Source: Ampullaceana balthica (taxonomy: Eukaryota > Mollusca > Gastropoda > Lymnaeidae). Taken from it: 64,000 bases of DNA. Below the pieces are notes generated by a model that did no database searches, was not told the DNA's origin, and was given only the letters and a program-made list of their open reading frames with translations. Both the position numbers and the translations under genes were made by a program. Location of the stretch: NCBI GenBank assembly GCA_944989445.1, contig CALYLW010001009.1, forward strand, positions 318,804 to 382,803, written 5' to 3'. Positions 1 to 11,256 of this stretch are shown piece after piece (the stretch's first letter is position 1; each line of letters begins with the position of its first letter).

Positions 1-33
1 GCAATTATATCCCAGGAACGACAAATCAACATT

Positions 34-308
34 GGGGCCGTTCATAAAGTACGTCAAACTCCAGAGGGGGTGGGTAAGGGAGTGTAAGAAAGTGTGACAG
101 TTTGTGACAGGGGGAGGGGGGTCCGGTCATATGTGACGTCACGGTGTTTTATATTAAATTTTAATTATTTCGTTAATAAAAAAACGAAATTTTTGTTCGA
201 AAGTTTGACATACTTTGGGGGGGGGCGAGATTTGTGACAGTTTGTGACAGGGGTGAGGGGGGGGAGTTAAAATGGTCAAAATAGAATGACGTAGTTTATG
301 GATGGCCC
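34..308. mobile_element. Harbinger-like MITE, family 1, copy a
   Basis: Starts with GGGGCCGTTCATAAAGTACG and ends with the degraded inverted counterpart (GTAGTTTATGGATGGCCC). Inside are G-rich runs and several GTGACAGTTTGTGACAG blocks, but no open frame. The same layout recurs at 8930 and 28096. A TTA target duplication, clear in the 28096 copy, is what suggests PIF/Harbinger; that assignment is an inference. Confidence 0.75.
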
Positions 309-412
309 GCAAAACAAAATGTCACAGACATTACAGGGCTTACTGCATCGTCACCTTTTCCACCACCCAACTAAATATAAACATACATGACACGTGACCT
401 TCAAGACTGCAA

Positions 413-1166
413 AACCTTCAGATCACAAATAATACAATGAAAGTATCGGCACCACCTTTAGGTCACAAATACTACGATGAAAGTATCGGCACCACCTTTA
501 GGTCACAAATACTACGGTGAAAGTATCGGCACCACCTTTAGGTCACAAATACTACAGTGAAAGTATCGGCACCACCTTTAGGTCACAAATACTACAGTGA
601 AAGTATTGGTGCCACCTTTAGGTTACAAAGACTACAGTGAAAGTATTGGCACCACCTTTAGGTCACAAATACTACAGTGAACGCATTGGCACCACCTTTA
701 GGTCACAAATACTACAGTGAAAGTATTGGCACCACCTTTAGGTCACAAATACTACAGTGAACGTATTGGCACCACCTTTAGGTCACAAATACTACGGTGA
801 AAGTATCGGCACCACCTTTAGGTCACAAATACTACAGTGAAAGTATCGGCACCATCTTTAGGTCACAAATACTACAGTGAAAGTATCGGTACCACCTTTA
901 GGTCACAAATACTACAGTGAAAGTATTGGCACCACTTTTAGGTCACAAATACTACAGTGAAAGTATTGGCACCACCTTTAGGTCACTAATACTACAGTGA
1001 AAGTATTGGCACCACCTTTAGGTCACAAATACTACAGTGAACGTATTGGCACCACCTTTAGGTCACAAATACTACAGTGAACGTATTGGCACCACCTTTA
1101 GGTCACAAATACTACAGTGAAAGTATTGGCACCACCTTTAGGTCACAAATACTACAGTGAAAGTAT
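413..1166. repeat. 40-bp minisatellite, about 19 copies
   Basis: Direct tandem repeat of a 40-bp unit containing CACCTTTAGGTCACAAATAC. Units differ by single bases: AAGTATCGGC versus AAGTATTGGC, and ACGTATTGGC in some copies. There are no spacers and no reading frame worth calling. The variants are intermixed, as expected from repeated unequal exchange. Confidence 0.95.
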
Positions 1167-1738
1167 CACACATACAACAGTCAAAGTATTAGAATGTAAA
1201 GTATTAATTTTGGTTTGTGCCCCTACAATGTAATAAAACATATAAAAAAGCGCACAGAAAAAAAGATCCGCAAACAAGGGGCATGTTCTAATGTACAAAA
1301 GAACTGCACGCAGAAGATATTAAGCCGTACATGTAAAACGGAACTATGTATAAAAAAATATAAAAATACAAGGACACGCGTTGGAAAATTACATGGATGT
1401 CAACGTGACCTGTTCGAGATGTCATCCGTTTGTAATTGAACTCACCAATCTATATTCTGTCAAGTAAACAAGTCACCGTAATTAAAAGTAAAAGCCATTG
1501 TTGTCACAAACTCGTATTTTTCTATGACTTATTACAGCATTTTTATACGTTCAGCATGCTCTCGAATTAAAGTTTTAAGGCGTTAGTTACAATTAATAAC
1601 TAATTATTATTATTAAAAAAATAATACAATGTATTTAATTTATATTTTTAAAAATTCGAACAACGTCGTCGCATATTAGCCTTCAATTGTATTTTTTAAA
1701 GCTCATTTGAAATGTCCTTTAATATATATATATATATA
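1167..1738. other. Unassigned AT-rich DNA
   Basis: I recognise nothing in this stretch. A 74-codon open frame at 1215-1439 has low-complexity lysine-rich content and no domain, and is probably chance. An (AT)n run lies at its right end, where the next hAT element begins. Confidence 0.6.
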
Positions 1739-2508
1739 TAGGACTGTTAAATATTAATCAAAATTTAATCGTTAACTTTTGACAAATTAACGATTAATTA
1801 ATCGTTAATTTCGATTTAAGCAAAAAATTAAAATTTATGATGTGATAAGTAACACTTATTAAACGTTCTGGTTGAAAATCTAAATAACACTGGAATGTCT
1901 CCTTTATTTGTCATCTTTTAACCAACTACGCAAAAATACAAGTGTGTTGACATTATTTGGTTCAAGTGATGAGCGGGTCTAATTGACAATATAACCAGCC
2001 GAGCTGATCAATCATTCACATGGAACTGAGGTAACTGGTATGCACAAAACAGTCTTGGCAAGGAATGACATTATCGGATATCGGTGTTCATTAAGTTTCC
2101 ACCATTGTAAACGGTTAATGGATTCAAGAACTTTCATCTCCATTTTATACGCAGTAATTTATCAGAGGAGCTGTCGTCATTTTCTGTCTCTGAGTCAAAC
2201 TCCATTACTGCCATTACCTTAATACGCTTTTCATTTGCTTTGATAAGTAGGCGAAGTGTTAGAACCATGGTAGGTAAACTTTATCAACATTTTGAACATT
2301 CCCGTTAGTCAATAGTTAAAAACCAAAATGTTCATGTAATCGTCAGGAAATTTATTATTTATCGGCCTCTATTTTTATCATTTAAAAAAAACTTTTTTGA
2401 CTTCCAATAATTTGTAAGTGATGGGTCGATTAATCGCTAAAAGTATTTTTAATCGTTAAATTTTTTTAACGATTAGTCGAGAAATTAATCGTTAATTACG
2501 CAGCCCTA
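1739..2508 (-). mobile_element. Decayed hAT transposon
   Basis: The left end reads TAGGACTGTTAAATATTAA. The right end, in reverse complement, reads TAGGGCTGCGTAATTAACG. These are degenerate terminal inverted repeats, followed inwards on both sides by AATCGTTAA-rich sequence. The element sits in an (AT)n microsatellite, so the 8-bp target duplication (ATATATAT) cannot be judged. It encloses a C-terminal hAT transposase remnant on the minus strand. Similar termini occur at 32185, 49888 and 62369. Confidence 0.75.
1896..2220 (-). pseudogene. hAT transposase C-terminal dimerisation domain, broken
   Basis: The minus-strand translation contains [20 protein letters not shown] and [10 protein letters not shown], then a stop, LISSAGYIVN, a second stop, and TRSSLEPNNVNTLVFLRSWL. 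This is the classic C-terminal hAT dimerisation region (WW..N...YP.L...A...L.IP.TSVP.ER.FS.AG.....R..L.P..V..L.FL). One stop replaces the conserved arginine of the usual ER. A frameshift separates an acidic segment ([15 protein letters not shown]) upstream. There are at least two stops and one frameshift, so it is inactive. It probably acted once as the DNA-binding and dimerising end of a ZBED-like transposase. Confidence 0.85.
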
Positions 2509-2545
<37 letters not shown>

Positions 2546-2552
2546 ATATATA

Positions 2553-2592
<40 letters not shown>

Positions 2593-2596
2593 TATA
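2509..2596. repeat. (AT)n microsatellite
   Basis: Nearly pure AT dinucleotides immediately right of the decayed hAT. The hAT probably inserted into this tract, because AT repeats also precede its left end. Confidence 0.9.
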
Positions 2597-2806
2597 CTAA
2601 AATGCCTTTCGTCCCTACAATTCCCAAGGGGAATTATTACATAACAAATGAATTTTCGTAAAACTGAAGAGAATATAGCCTACAATTTCATGCGCTTTAT
2701 TGTTAAGATTTTTAAGATTAGCGAAGATTTTTTGACATTTACGTGATTTATTACTGTAGCGTTATTTTAAAATTCAACTGGTAACTTGAAAGATATGTGT
2801 AGATAT

Positions 2807-2941
2807 AAAACTTACTCCTTTACAGAGGTTTTACGGTATAAGTATAAAACGTACTCCTTTACAGAGGGTTACGGTATAAGTATATAACGTACTACTTTAC
2901 AGAGGATTACGGTATACACATAGAACTTACTACCTTACAGG
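2807..2941. repeat. About 44-bp tandem repeat, 3-4 copies
   Basis: Imperfect direct repeats containing CTCCTTTACAGAGG and TTACGGTATAAGTATA. The last copy is truncated. The flanking DNA is unassigned. Confidence 0.75.
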
Positions 2942-3517
2942 CACGTGGAACGCGATTAATGATGGCCACCATGTGTTTTTTTCTTCTGAACCTTTAAAAT
3001 GAAGTAAACGCCTACGTTCAACAATACTAAGAACAAGCGCACGCCTCTGCTCAATGAATTATTATGGATGACATATTTATCCCTCAAAGAAAAACGAAGC
3101 CCTTGTGACAGTGGGCGTAGTTTGAAAGGCCAGCTGTTAGTGGTGATCTAATTTCTAAGACACCAGGGGCTCGAAAGAAAAAGGACAATGTAATCGTTAA
3201 CAAAAAGTCCATCTGAGCAACGCTGGTTGATGAAATACTGGAGACCCAAAGCGAAGGCTGGCGGGGGAAGGTAGAACAGTAAACAAAACTAAATGTACCG
3301 GCTACTAACTGCGCATTTATTTGTTGTGTTTTCCTTTTGTGCTTGGCACGTAAAGATGTGTTATTCGGACAATGTGTTTGAATAGAAGAGTATACGCATG
3401 TTTGGAAAATGTTTCCCGACTTTGTTTAAATCAGGTAGTTTGTAAGAAAACAAAAATAGATCGTCAACACGTGTTAATAATACTGCCGTGGTCAAGGCTA
3501 GAGGCCTTACTTTTGTT
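2942..3517. other. Unassigned DNA
   Basis: No repeat, RNA or credible coding sequence recognised. The open frame at 3372-3596 runs into the following TIR element and is not a gene. Confidence 0.5.
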
Positions 3518-3716
3518 CAGAGGCGTCACTAGGGGTGTGCAAGGATCGCGGACTTCACCGGGTGACACCTGCACAAGGGGAGACACAAGAATGTAGAATT
3601 CTGTATGCTTCGTTATTTGGCATTGCCAGACTAGGAGGAAGTTTATGGAGTAAGTCGTGAGGTGGTGACATCATGAGCGACCGCAATGGGTGATACCAAT
3701 CCTAGTTACGCCTCTG
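3518..3716. mobile_element. Short TIR element (CAGAGGCG family)
   Basis: Terminal inverted repeats CAGAGGCGTCACTAGG and CCTAGTTACGCCTCTG match at 15 of 16 positions. The interior near the right end (GACCGCAATGGGTGATACCA) matches the smaller element at 33139-33210. The flanks share only CTTT. Termini of the CAGWGGCGTARCTAGG type with 8-bp duplications elsewhere in this window point to a hAT-like non-autonomous family. Confidence 0.75.
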
Positions 3717-3899
3717 CTTTAGCCCAAGGATTGAATGGGTTATTTTCTTCCTGCTCTCTTTATGAGATTTTTTTCAATCGTCAGCATAATTTTATCCGCC
3801 AATAAGACAGATAAATAGATTAAAAGAAACGACTTTTTCAGTTTAGTCTAACACCCCCGTTTCATTACTCGTACAGTTTTTGCTAAACTGGTACACAGG

Positions 3900-4054
<155 letters not shown>

Positions 4055-4119
4055 TGTATATTTGTGTCAGTGCGTTTTTATCTACAATATCACCAATGAA
4101 ACCTGTTTAATTTTTCTTT

Positions 4120-4227
4120 AAACTAAAATATAAATCAAGATTAAAGGGTTAATTTAATTAGTTATAATTTAGCATTGGAAAAAATTCCTGCCGGTCCGCT
4201 ATACTAAAATGTTTGAGAAGCACTGTT
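4120..4227. mobile_element. hAT-like terminus fragment (CAGTGCTTCTCAAA type)
   Basis: In reverse complement the right end reads CAGTGCTTCTCAAACATTTT and then GGACCGGCAGG. This matches the terminus and interior of the 62733 element (CAGTGCTTCTCAAAGTACCG). The opposite terminus is not convincing here, so the boundary at 4120 is approximate. Confidence 0.5.
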
Positions 4228-4894
4228 CTAGATATAATGCTAAATGAGCCCATTTAAAATAAGCCAAGTATTCATTAACTTTATTGAATGCATCAAATTC
4301 TTGACATCGCTATTCGAGAGAAGCACAAAACAACTTTTTTTCTTAGCTCAGTTTTTAAGGCATTACTTTTAAATATCACAGAAAGGATGCGTGATACTGA
4401 TTAGTTATGTGGATTAAGATTATTGTCACTCGTGTCAAGAGAAATTAAAGTAGGGTAGATTTAGGTGTCTTCGTATAGTACGTAGGTAAGAAATCTACAT
4501 AGTTGTCAAATTTTTTAAAAATGCATTTCTGGAAGGAACCGGTTCAATAATGGGCATATGTTCCAAGCGTAAACATACACATGACGTATTTTAATATATC
4601 TAGTGGATTGTAGTGGATGTTATATGTCCCAAATGAGTCTGCATTACCCCCATGAATTCCCTTTTTGACCCCAGATGAGGTTATTTACCTCTTTTTGCCG
4701 ACCTCTTTCTTACGGGTTGCCCGTCAGTCAATTGAGGGATTTTTTTAACAATACATTTTTAAATTATTGTTTTTAAATATTTTTTTCTAAACAAAGACGT
4801 TAACCGTGATGATTAATAGTCAATGTTTAAATTGCATGCATTAAAATAAAATATAATCTAAGGATGTTAACACAGTTCGTTTTCTGAAGGCCGG
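4228..4894. other. Unassigned DNA with one dispersed motif
   Basis: No gene seen. The segment near 4650-4690 (TTCCCTTTTTGACCCCAGAT and onward) resembles 63280-63330, so it may belong to an unrecognised dispersed repeat. Confidence 0.45.
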
Positions 4895-5172
4895 TTAAAC
4901 GTTTTTAAAAAATGCTTCACGCGGGTTACAATATTACAATGTAGATCTTCACTAAATAAATAATAAATACTTAAATGACAATTTAGTGATTTGAAACATA
5001 CTTATTTTCAAATATAAAAGTAAGTGTTTGTTTTGGTTTTTTTTTGGGGAGGGGGTCAAAGATTTCTGACGTATTTTTAGAGTCTAAGTTTTTGTGACGA
5101 CACGTGACGAAGGGGGGGGGGAGGGGGTAAAAAAATCGGCGAAAATCGCGTGACTTCATTTATGGACGGCCC
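4895..5172. mobile_element. Harbinger-like MITE, family 2, left-truncated
   Basis: The right terminus (CATTTATGGACGGCCC, then TTAA) and interior blocks (CTTCACGCGGGTTACAATAT, GTGACGACACGTGACGA) align with the full copy at 26885-27321. The left ~160 bp is missing. Confidence 0.75.
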
Positions 5173-5235
5173 TTAATGCGTTCATCAGTACAATAACATA
5201 AAATAGGTACTTACATATATTTAAATTCTTAAAAA

Positions 5236-5363
5236 CATATTATATCATAAAATAATTTAAAATGTTCATGTAAAATAAAATGAAAGGATAATCTGTTTTT
5301 GTTTTTGTTTATCCTTTCATTTTATTTTACATGAATATTTTAAATTATTTTATGATATAAAGC
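5236..5363. repeat. Long near-perfect palindrome
   Basis: The arm at about 5237-5290 (ATATCATAAAATAATTTAAA through AAATGAAAGGATAA) is repeated in inverted form at about 5311-5362. The spacer of about 20 bases is T-rich (GTTTTTGTTTTTG). As RNA or single-stranded DNA this would fold into a hairpin of about 50 bp. No transposon termini or duplication are evident. Confidence 0.85.
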
Positions 5364-6974
5364 TCAAATTTATTGTTTTAATTGCACAATGTGTTTGTGT
5401 ATTTTGTATTTTATTTAAAAGCTTTATCGCAGTCCCATTCTGTATGATATAATAATTACTTTTAGCATTACATATAAATAGCATGATTAGTCTAACAAAC
5501 CTCTACGTAATAACATAATAAGAGAAGATGATAATGACATGGTATTACTAATTTTACTTTTGACATATATTCAGGTAAACAATTTATTCAGTGATTTTCT
5601 AGACGTTAAGTAAGCTAGTGTCTAATCTTATCATATTTAATTTTATCGATAGAAAGACACACATATTCTTACCTGTTCACAAGTTAAGGCCAATTTCCAC
5701 TAAATTTAATTGTCCAGGATTTTAAAAATCACAAGAGTTGTAAAACTTAATCGCAACAAAACTGTATATTCCTCTGAGAGAATTACAACTGAAAGTCATT
5801 ATTACGGAGAGCGCAGTCCTAAAGCACGCACTCAGTAACCCTGGTCTACGAAATATTTTTTAAAAGCTCTCGCAACACAATAAAATGTGATTAAATATTC
5901 AAATGTATAGAACGGGCCGAAAGTACCTGCTATGTTGAAATCTCAGACGTTCAGCCACATGCGATGGCCAGCACTCGACCCATACTACGACACAGGGAAT
6001 CAGTTCGATTGACAGTCCTATCTCCAACACCAGGTTGGCACTAAGTATTATTTATTGGCTTCAGCCAGTGATTCTCAATAGACGGCTGACACAAGGCACA
6101 CGCTTGTTTAATTAATCGCATTGATGTAAAAAAAGCGGCATCAACATCCATCTATTTGAGATTGACCATGTATGTACCATCTGTCAACTGATTAACTCAA
6201 GTCTTTCATCATGGTTCATCTCCCCCATTGAGTCGGTTGATCCGTTTTCACCAAGTAACACATTGAGATATCATCTATTTACTTAGATAAACCTAGAGGA
6301 TCTTTGCTGAATGACGTTATATAAAATATAGGACATATGAGGCATCCAAGTAAATTCGTCCCCATCTCTAATGCGATCAAAACGGAGGCGTACGTGTTAA
6401 GGGGTCGATGAAAACATTCGAGCTAAAGGAATCAAATAATGTTGAATGTAATTTTACAGCCTAAGTCTAAGTCGAACCATTAAAATGAAGTAATTTTAAA
6501 TGTTTATGTCTTTGTAACTCAATTCCTTAATTATGACAGTCGAATAAAAAGTAAAACATTTATAAATCATTGTTAATTTTGAAATGCAGAGGGTCATTTT
6601 TGGTTACCAGATGATATATACAATCTTGTATCTACAAGGAAAATGCATATCAGAGCGAAATAGATGTATATCTAATGTATAGCACTAAAGGAGCGTTGAG
6701 TAAAATAAAGATGCGTCCAGAATACCGAGATCTTTTCGCCAAACATTGAACATATGATGAAACGAAAAAAATCGTCAGAATACAGAGATGAACGCTTACA
6801 TAAGAAAGCTGGACATTATTTTCTTTTACACTTTTCTTTTTTAAAATGCTATTTTTAATACATTTTTAATTAGGCTTGCTATAGAAACTACAGAGCTAAT
6901 GATAACCGAAATCTCTAGAACTACAAATAATGGATTCCATACTCATGCTCAACTTTAACAATTTACATTAAGTA
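5364..6974. other. Unassigned DNA
   Basis: About 1.6 kb without a recognisable gene, RNA or repeat family. No open frame here exceeds 60 codons. Confidence 0.5.
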
Positions 6975-7116
6975 ATTTGTAACTTTGGTAACTTTTGTAA
7001 CTTTGGTAGCTTTGGTAACTTTGGTAACTTTGGTAACTTTGGTAACTTTCGTAACTTTTGTAACTTTGGTAACTTTGGTAACTTTGGTAACTTTGGTAAC
7101 TTTGGTAACTTTGGTC
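6975..7116. repeat. 9-bp minisatellite
   Basis: Tandem AACTTTGGT units, about 15 copies, with TTTTGT and TTTCGT variants. Nine is a multiple of three, so open frames appear on both strands here (e.g. YQS or LVT tripeptides). I do not read these as proteins. Confidence 0.95.
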
Positions 7117-8595
7117 GAGGCCAATGAAACTGTTTGTCAAACACAGGTTTTAAATGTTTCATGCAATAAATATCTTCGCCAATATTATAGACAATTTTAG
7201 TGAAACAAGATGACCAACGAAAATTTTACAGTATATTTCGCTCAGAATAGCAAATACTAAAAAAAAACGTTTACTACTTTTTAATGTTTAAGCATTGCTA
7301 TGTTATGATTCATTCCATTCATCAAGCCGATAGTGTAGAAGTTTAATATTCCTCAAAACACCACGCCCTATACGGGCCCCGAAAAAATCTGTTATCAACC
7401 GAAATACTTAAAAGCAAACTTATGTAAGATGGTGATTTTTGAACTTGTGTGTGGTGTTGTTAGCTGGGGGGGGTGTTGGGGGTCGGGGGGCCTACTGGCT
7501 ATGGATACTTTTTAAACTACTGATTAAATAAAGACACATATCCCATTCTCAACCAAATCTTCTAAATTCAATTTAAGTGTAAGAAAACGGTCTTGACTTC
7601 AGGCTGAATATGAACCAAGCTAATAAAATTCACATTGTAAACAACATTACCTAGGCTTTACGTTTGTTATCCAAGAATGCCAGTAATAATAAATGTTTAT
7701 AATTTCTTGTGGTATCCTAAGACCTAAGAGACATCTTCATGTGACAAACCACAACAACGCAAACCCGTAGATTATATTACGCACTAGAATCAAATTTTCT
7801 GATTTTCTGAATTGAAATAAATAAATACAAATGTATACATATATTATACATTATTAGAGAAGTTATCCAAAAATGTGGCACATGCCGCATTAAATATTAT
7901 TAATTATTCACAAAAATTTAGTACGCTTTAAAATTCAGAAGATTATTTCTTCTGTTTAACGAGTTGGTAGGAAAGGAGGCGAAAAGAAAAACGAAAAAAA
8001 AAGCTCTAACAAACAAACAAGTCCCCGTGTCTTGTGCAAAAAAAAAGGAAAACAAATTGTAAAATAATTTAGTTTTTATTGCCGAAGGCCTTTCGCCCAA
8101 TATTTATTTTGTTTTTCAACCTACCTTGTGTAAATGATTTCTCTCTAGCCTACATAACCTAATTGCAGTCTCAAACCCATATTCTCACGGCTATACGTTC
8201 TATAAAACTGTTAAAAGTTTTATTACTTGGGACCAACCACTTGGCACCTGTTCGTCATCGTAACCCCATGCCCCCCTTCCCCCTGCCCCCCCCAAAAAGC
8301 CATTAAAATAAAATTCTTTAGTTTGTCTAGTCTTTATTATTCTGTTATCTCGTGAGGCTCATATGGAGAACCAACGAATGTAGTTACGTAGATAAGCATT
8401 CAAAGATCGCTGTGACCGAATTCATGCAAAATATAACTTAGATTTTATATTTTGGGTTGAAAAACATATCGCAAAACATTCGCAAAACGTGTTCAATTTT
8501 TTCAATCACATAAAAAAATAAATAAAAAATTATACAATTACAGTAAGACATTAGAGAGGTTGCGCGCTTGTTTAAAAGCTGTCTAATCCTGTCAG
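7117..8595. other. Unassigned DNA
   Basis: AT-rich sequence with G-rich patches near 7466 and C-rich patches near 8270. No gene or repeat family recognised. Confidence 0.5.
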
Positions 8596-8940
8596 TTAAG
8601 TCAACGCATTCAATTCGGCTACAGTGTTTAAAAGACTGCTATAACCCAAACCCCTCAACAGTATTCGTGAAACAGACGAGTTTAGCGAGTGCACGGACAT
8701 AGTTGCTGGGAGCGAGAGGAGCTGCTTAATGTTCGGGGCAGACGACTTGACATTAATGACAGACTCAACCATAAACTTGACTGTCAAAACGTACGGATAG
8801 CGAGTGTGTGGAGTGGCGGTGTACAGCGACTTGACTATATGTGATGGGCAGAGAGAATGAGGAATTTTCGCCCTATAAAGAAAGGTAGAAAAAGACAACA
8901 TTAGAAAAAATAATTCTTGTTTCATGTAAGAGGCCGTCAA
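8596..8940 (-). CDS. 114-codon open frame, unrecognised, doubtful
   Basis: The longest non-repetitive open frame that I cannot tie to a transposon. It starts MTASYMKQELFFLML, giving a hydrophobic N-terminal stretch that could pass for a signal or anchor segment. The rest (e.g. SHIVKSLYTATPHTRYPYVL) shows no domain I know. Its start codon overlaps the left terminus of the MITE at 8930, so the frame is partly transposon sequence. It may be chance or an exon fragment. Confidence 0.15.
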   Translation of the reverse strand: MTASYMKQELFFLMLSFSTFLYRAKIPHSLCPSHIVKSLYTATPHTRYPYVLTVKFMVESVINVKSSAPNIKQLLSLPATMSVHSLNSSVSRILLRGLGYSSLLNTVAELNALT

Positions 8941-9180
8941 TAAAATACGCCACGCTCCAGGGGAGAGGGAGGGGGTGTAAGAAAGTGTGACAAGGTGGAG
9001 GGGGGGTGTCCGGCAATGTGTGACGTCACGGTATTTATATTACATTTTAATTATTTTGTTAATAAAAATAAATTGTTCGGAAGTGTGACGTACTTTAGGG
9101 AAGGGGTCCGAGATTTGTGACAGGGGGAGGGGGTTTCAAGAATTTAAAAAAATAGCGTGGCATACTTTAAGGACGGCCCC
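8930..9180. mobile_element. Harbinger-like MITE, family 1, copy b
   Basis: The termini GAGGCCGTCAATAAAATACG and GTGGCATACTTTAAGGACGG...CCCC flank the same interior as copies a and c (TGTGACGTCACGG, then ATTTTAATTATTTTGTTAAT). The flanks are TAA on the left and TTA(A) on the right, compatible with a TWA duplication. Confidence 0.8.
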
Positions 9181-9349
9181 TTAATCGTCTACTCGTACTT
9201 TTTAAGTTGTCCATATAAGACAGTATAAATGATCTATTCAATATTGAGTTGTAAAGGAGATAAGAGTTGTACATTAAAAAAAATTATTATAAAAGAGAGT
9301 CATTTTTAACTCAATGCATGTGTGTAGTAAGTGAGTGCGTGAGTGTATA

Positions 9350-10274
9350 TGTTACGGCCAAAGCCCGAAATTGGCCACTTCGCGAAGTGGCCAATGATGC
9401 TGTAAATTAGCCGGCCAAAGCCCGAAATTCGGGCTTTGACCGGCCAGTTTGCGAAACGGCTAGGGTCGATTGGCCAAAGCCCGAAGCAGTCACGAGCAGA
9501 TTGAAGGTTGAATGGTAAGATTTAATACTTAACATTGATTGTTAGTTACAAACGATAAAAACCAGTTACAAAGTGAAACTTAATAAGTCTTTTAAGCTTA
9601 TTTACAACTGGGTTTGCAAATTCTTTCCCATTATCGGATTGAAGCATACGTGGAGCCTCTATGGGGGTGAAGATATCAAGTAGCTGATAAGCAACTTCTT
9701 CAGCTGTTTTGATTTTAAGAGGTCGCAATATATAGTACAAACTTGGCTAAATGATCTTGATAATGGAGTATAAACTTGTACTCGCCGTCATGACTACTTT
9801 GCATGTCTATCAGATCCACCTGTCATGTCGAGTTAAATTCTTTAAATAACAAAGTTTTAGAAACAAGACCCCTCTTATGATTATATAATTTGATCATGCA
9901 TGGCTTCCATAAGCGAAGAGAGAATGTAATGACTTCTTGGATGACATTTTTGTGCTCAGTTTGTAGCTCCTTTTCCATCCGTGTGTGACCTCCATGTCCA
10001 ATTTTCAAGTGAGCATTGTGCAGTAAGTCGAACAGTTCTTCTGAATACAGATATTAAAAAAATAACACTAACAAATAACGCTAAATGCCGCTAACAAGTC
10101 AGTCTTCCACTACCACATCGGGCTTTGGCCAAGGTTACCCAGCCACTTCGCGAATTGGCCGGCCAAAGCCCGAAATACAATTGTTAGTTGTAAGTACTTC
10201 GGGCTTTGGCCAGACTTGTCGGCCACTTCGCGACAGTTCACGAAGTGGCCGGACTTCGGGCTTTGGCCGTAACA
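9350..10274 (-). mobile_element. Ginger-like DNA transposon, non-autonomous
   Basis: The termini are TGTTACGGCCAAAGCCCGAA and its exact inverted counterpart ending CCGTAACA. Both are flanked by TATA (9346-9349 and 10275-10278), a 4-bp target duplication. TGT...ACA ends, 4-bp duplications and an integrase-type gene are the published hallmarks of Ginger elements. Inside each end lie repeated subterminal motifs (GGCCAAAGCCCGAA, eight occurrences in either orientation) and the palindrome GGCCACTTCGCGAAGTGGCC at 9373-9392. The body is a broken integrase gene read on the minus strand. At 925 bp it is far too short to be autonomous. Confidence 0.8.
9546..10012 (-). pseudogene. KRBA2-type integrase fragment
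   Basis: The minus-strand translation begins with the zinc-binding H2C2-like segment KIGHGGHTRMEKEL, then SLRLWKPC, then the core strand QVDLIDMQSSHDGEYKFIL (first catalytic Asp), then KTAEEVAYQLLDIF and LQSDNGKEFANPVV (second catalytic Asp). This order and wording match the retroviral-type integrase of KRBA2/SCAND3-like proteins and Ginger transposases. A TGA interrupts just before QVDLIDMQ, and a frameshift follows KFVL. The region that should carry the catalytic Glu is absent, so the enzyme is dead. Transposase and integrase function is inferred from the family. Confidence 0.85.
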
Positions 10275-11006
10275 TATATATCTGTATTCCTAAAAGATCA
10301 GGCTTGGTACAGAAGATTAAGAACAAAAGCCACCGTGTCTGTAGATCCCTACCAATTTCTCATTTCAATTTTCAATTAATGCCTTGACAATCTTTTCTTA
10401 ATCTTAAAAGACATAAATCAATCTTGTCAAGCTACATTCTAATCACACCTTTACCCACCCCTCCACACACACACATTCTCAGCCCAAATATCTCTTGCTC
10501 CATAAACACACAAAATATAATTTACCCCCACTTTCAACGTCTATTCTTTGCCCACACAGCTTCACTCTCAGCAAGAACTTAGGCCACCCTGAACTGAAAC
10601 GATCAAAATTTAATGCCGATATCTGTGTATTTTTTGTTTTACGATTGATCGAATTGTTTTAATTTGAAATAAGTGAAGTCATGATGCAGCTAGGGCTTGA
10701 ACTCCCCCCTACCCTTCGTCTCCCCAAGGTTGACCAAGACCATGCACACAACTCTGCATTGGGCCAAACATGTTTCGTTTATATCATGATACCAAATTGG
10801 TTGACCAGAGGCTAACTGGAGGTAACTCGCCCCTTTCCTTTTTCCTATGCCAGTGACTGCAAACTGCATACACATTGAGGTATTACGCCTGCATAAATTC
10901 TATTGGTAAGGAGTTTCACAGCATTGTACTTTTTTTTAAAAACATAGGTTTATAACACATTCAAAGTAATCTTAACATTTGCTACATTTGAATTTTAACT
11001 TTTGTG

Positions 11007-11014
<8 letters not shown>
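10275..11014. other. Unassigned DNA
   Basis: No gene or known repeat recognised. The segment 10690-10875 contains an isolated GAGTTCAAGCCC that resembles a tRNA B box, without a cloverleaf around it. Confidence 0.45.

Positions 11015-11093
<79 letters not shown>
11015..11093. repeat. (AT)n microsatellite
   Basis: About 78 bp of uninterrupted AT dinucleotides. Confidence 0.95.
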
Positions 11094-11256
11094 CATTAAA
11101 CCAGAAATGTAACTATTGAAGGAAAATCAAAATCATCTTTCCATAATATAATAAGCTATACTTTTGTTGTGTTACTTAATGAAGGTAAGATTAATTATAT
11201 GTATACATTTCATATCTTGTATTGCAGATACGATATACTTAATATAAATATACTAA

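Noticed and set aside
413..1166. CRISPR-like appearance of regularly repeated sequence
   Set aside because: Units follow each other directly with no unique spacers, and there are no cas genes; the setting is eukaryotic. The same applies to every other array here.
10690..10875. tRNA pseudogene
   Set aside because: An isolated B-box-like GAGTTCAAGCCC without a T stem or anticodon arm.
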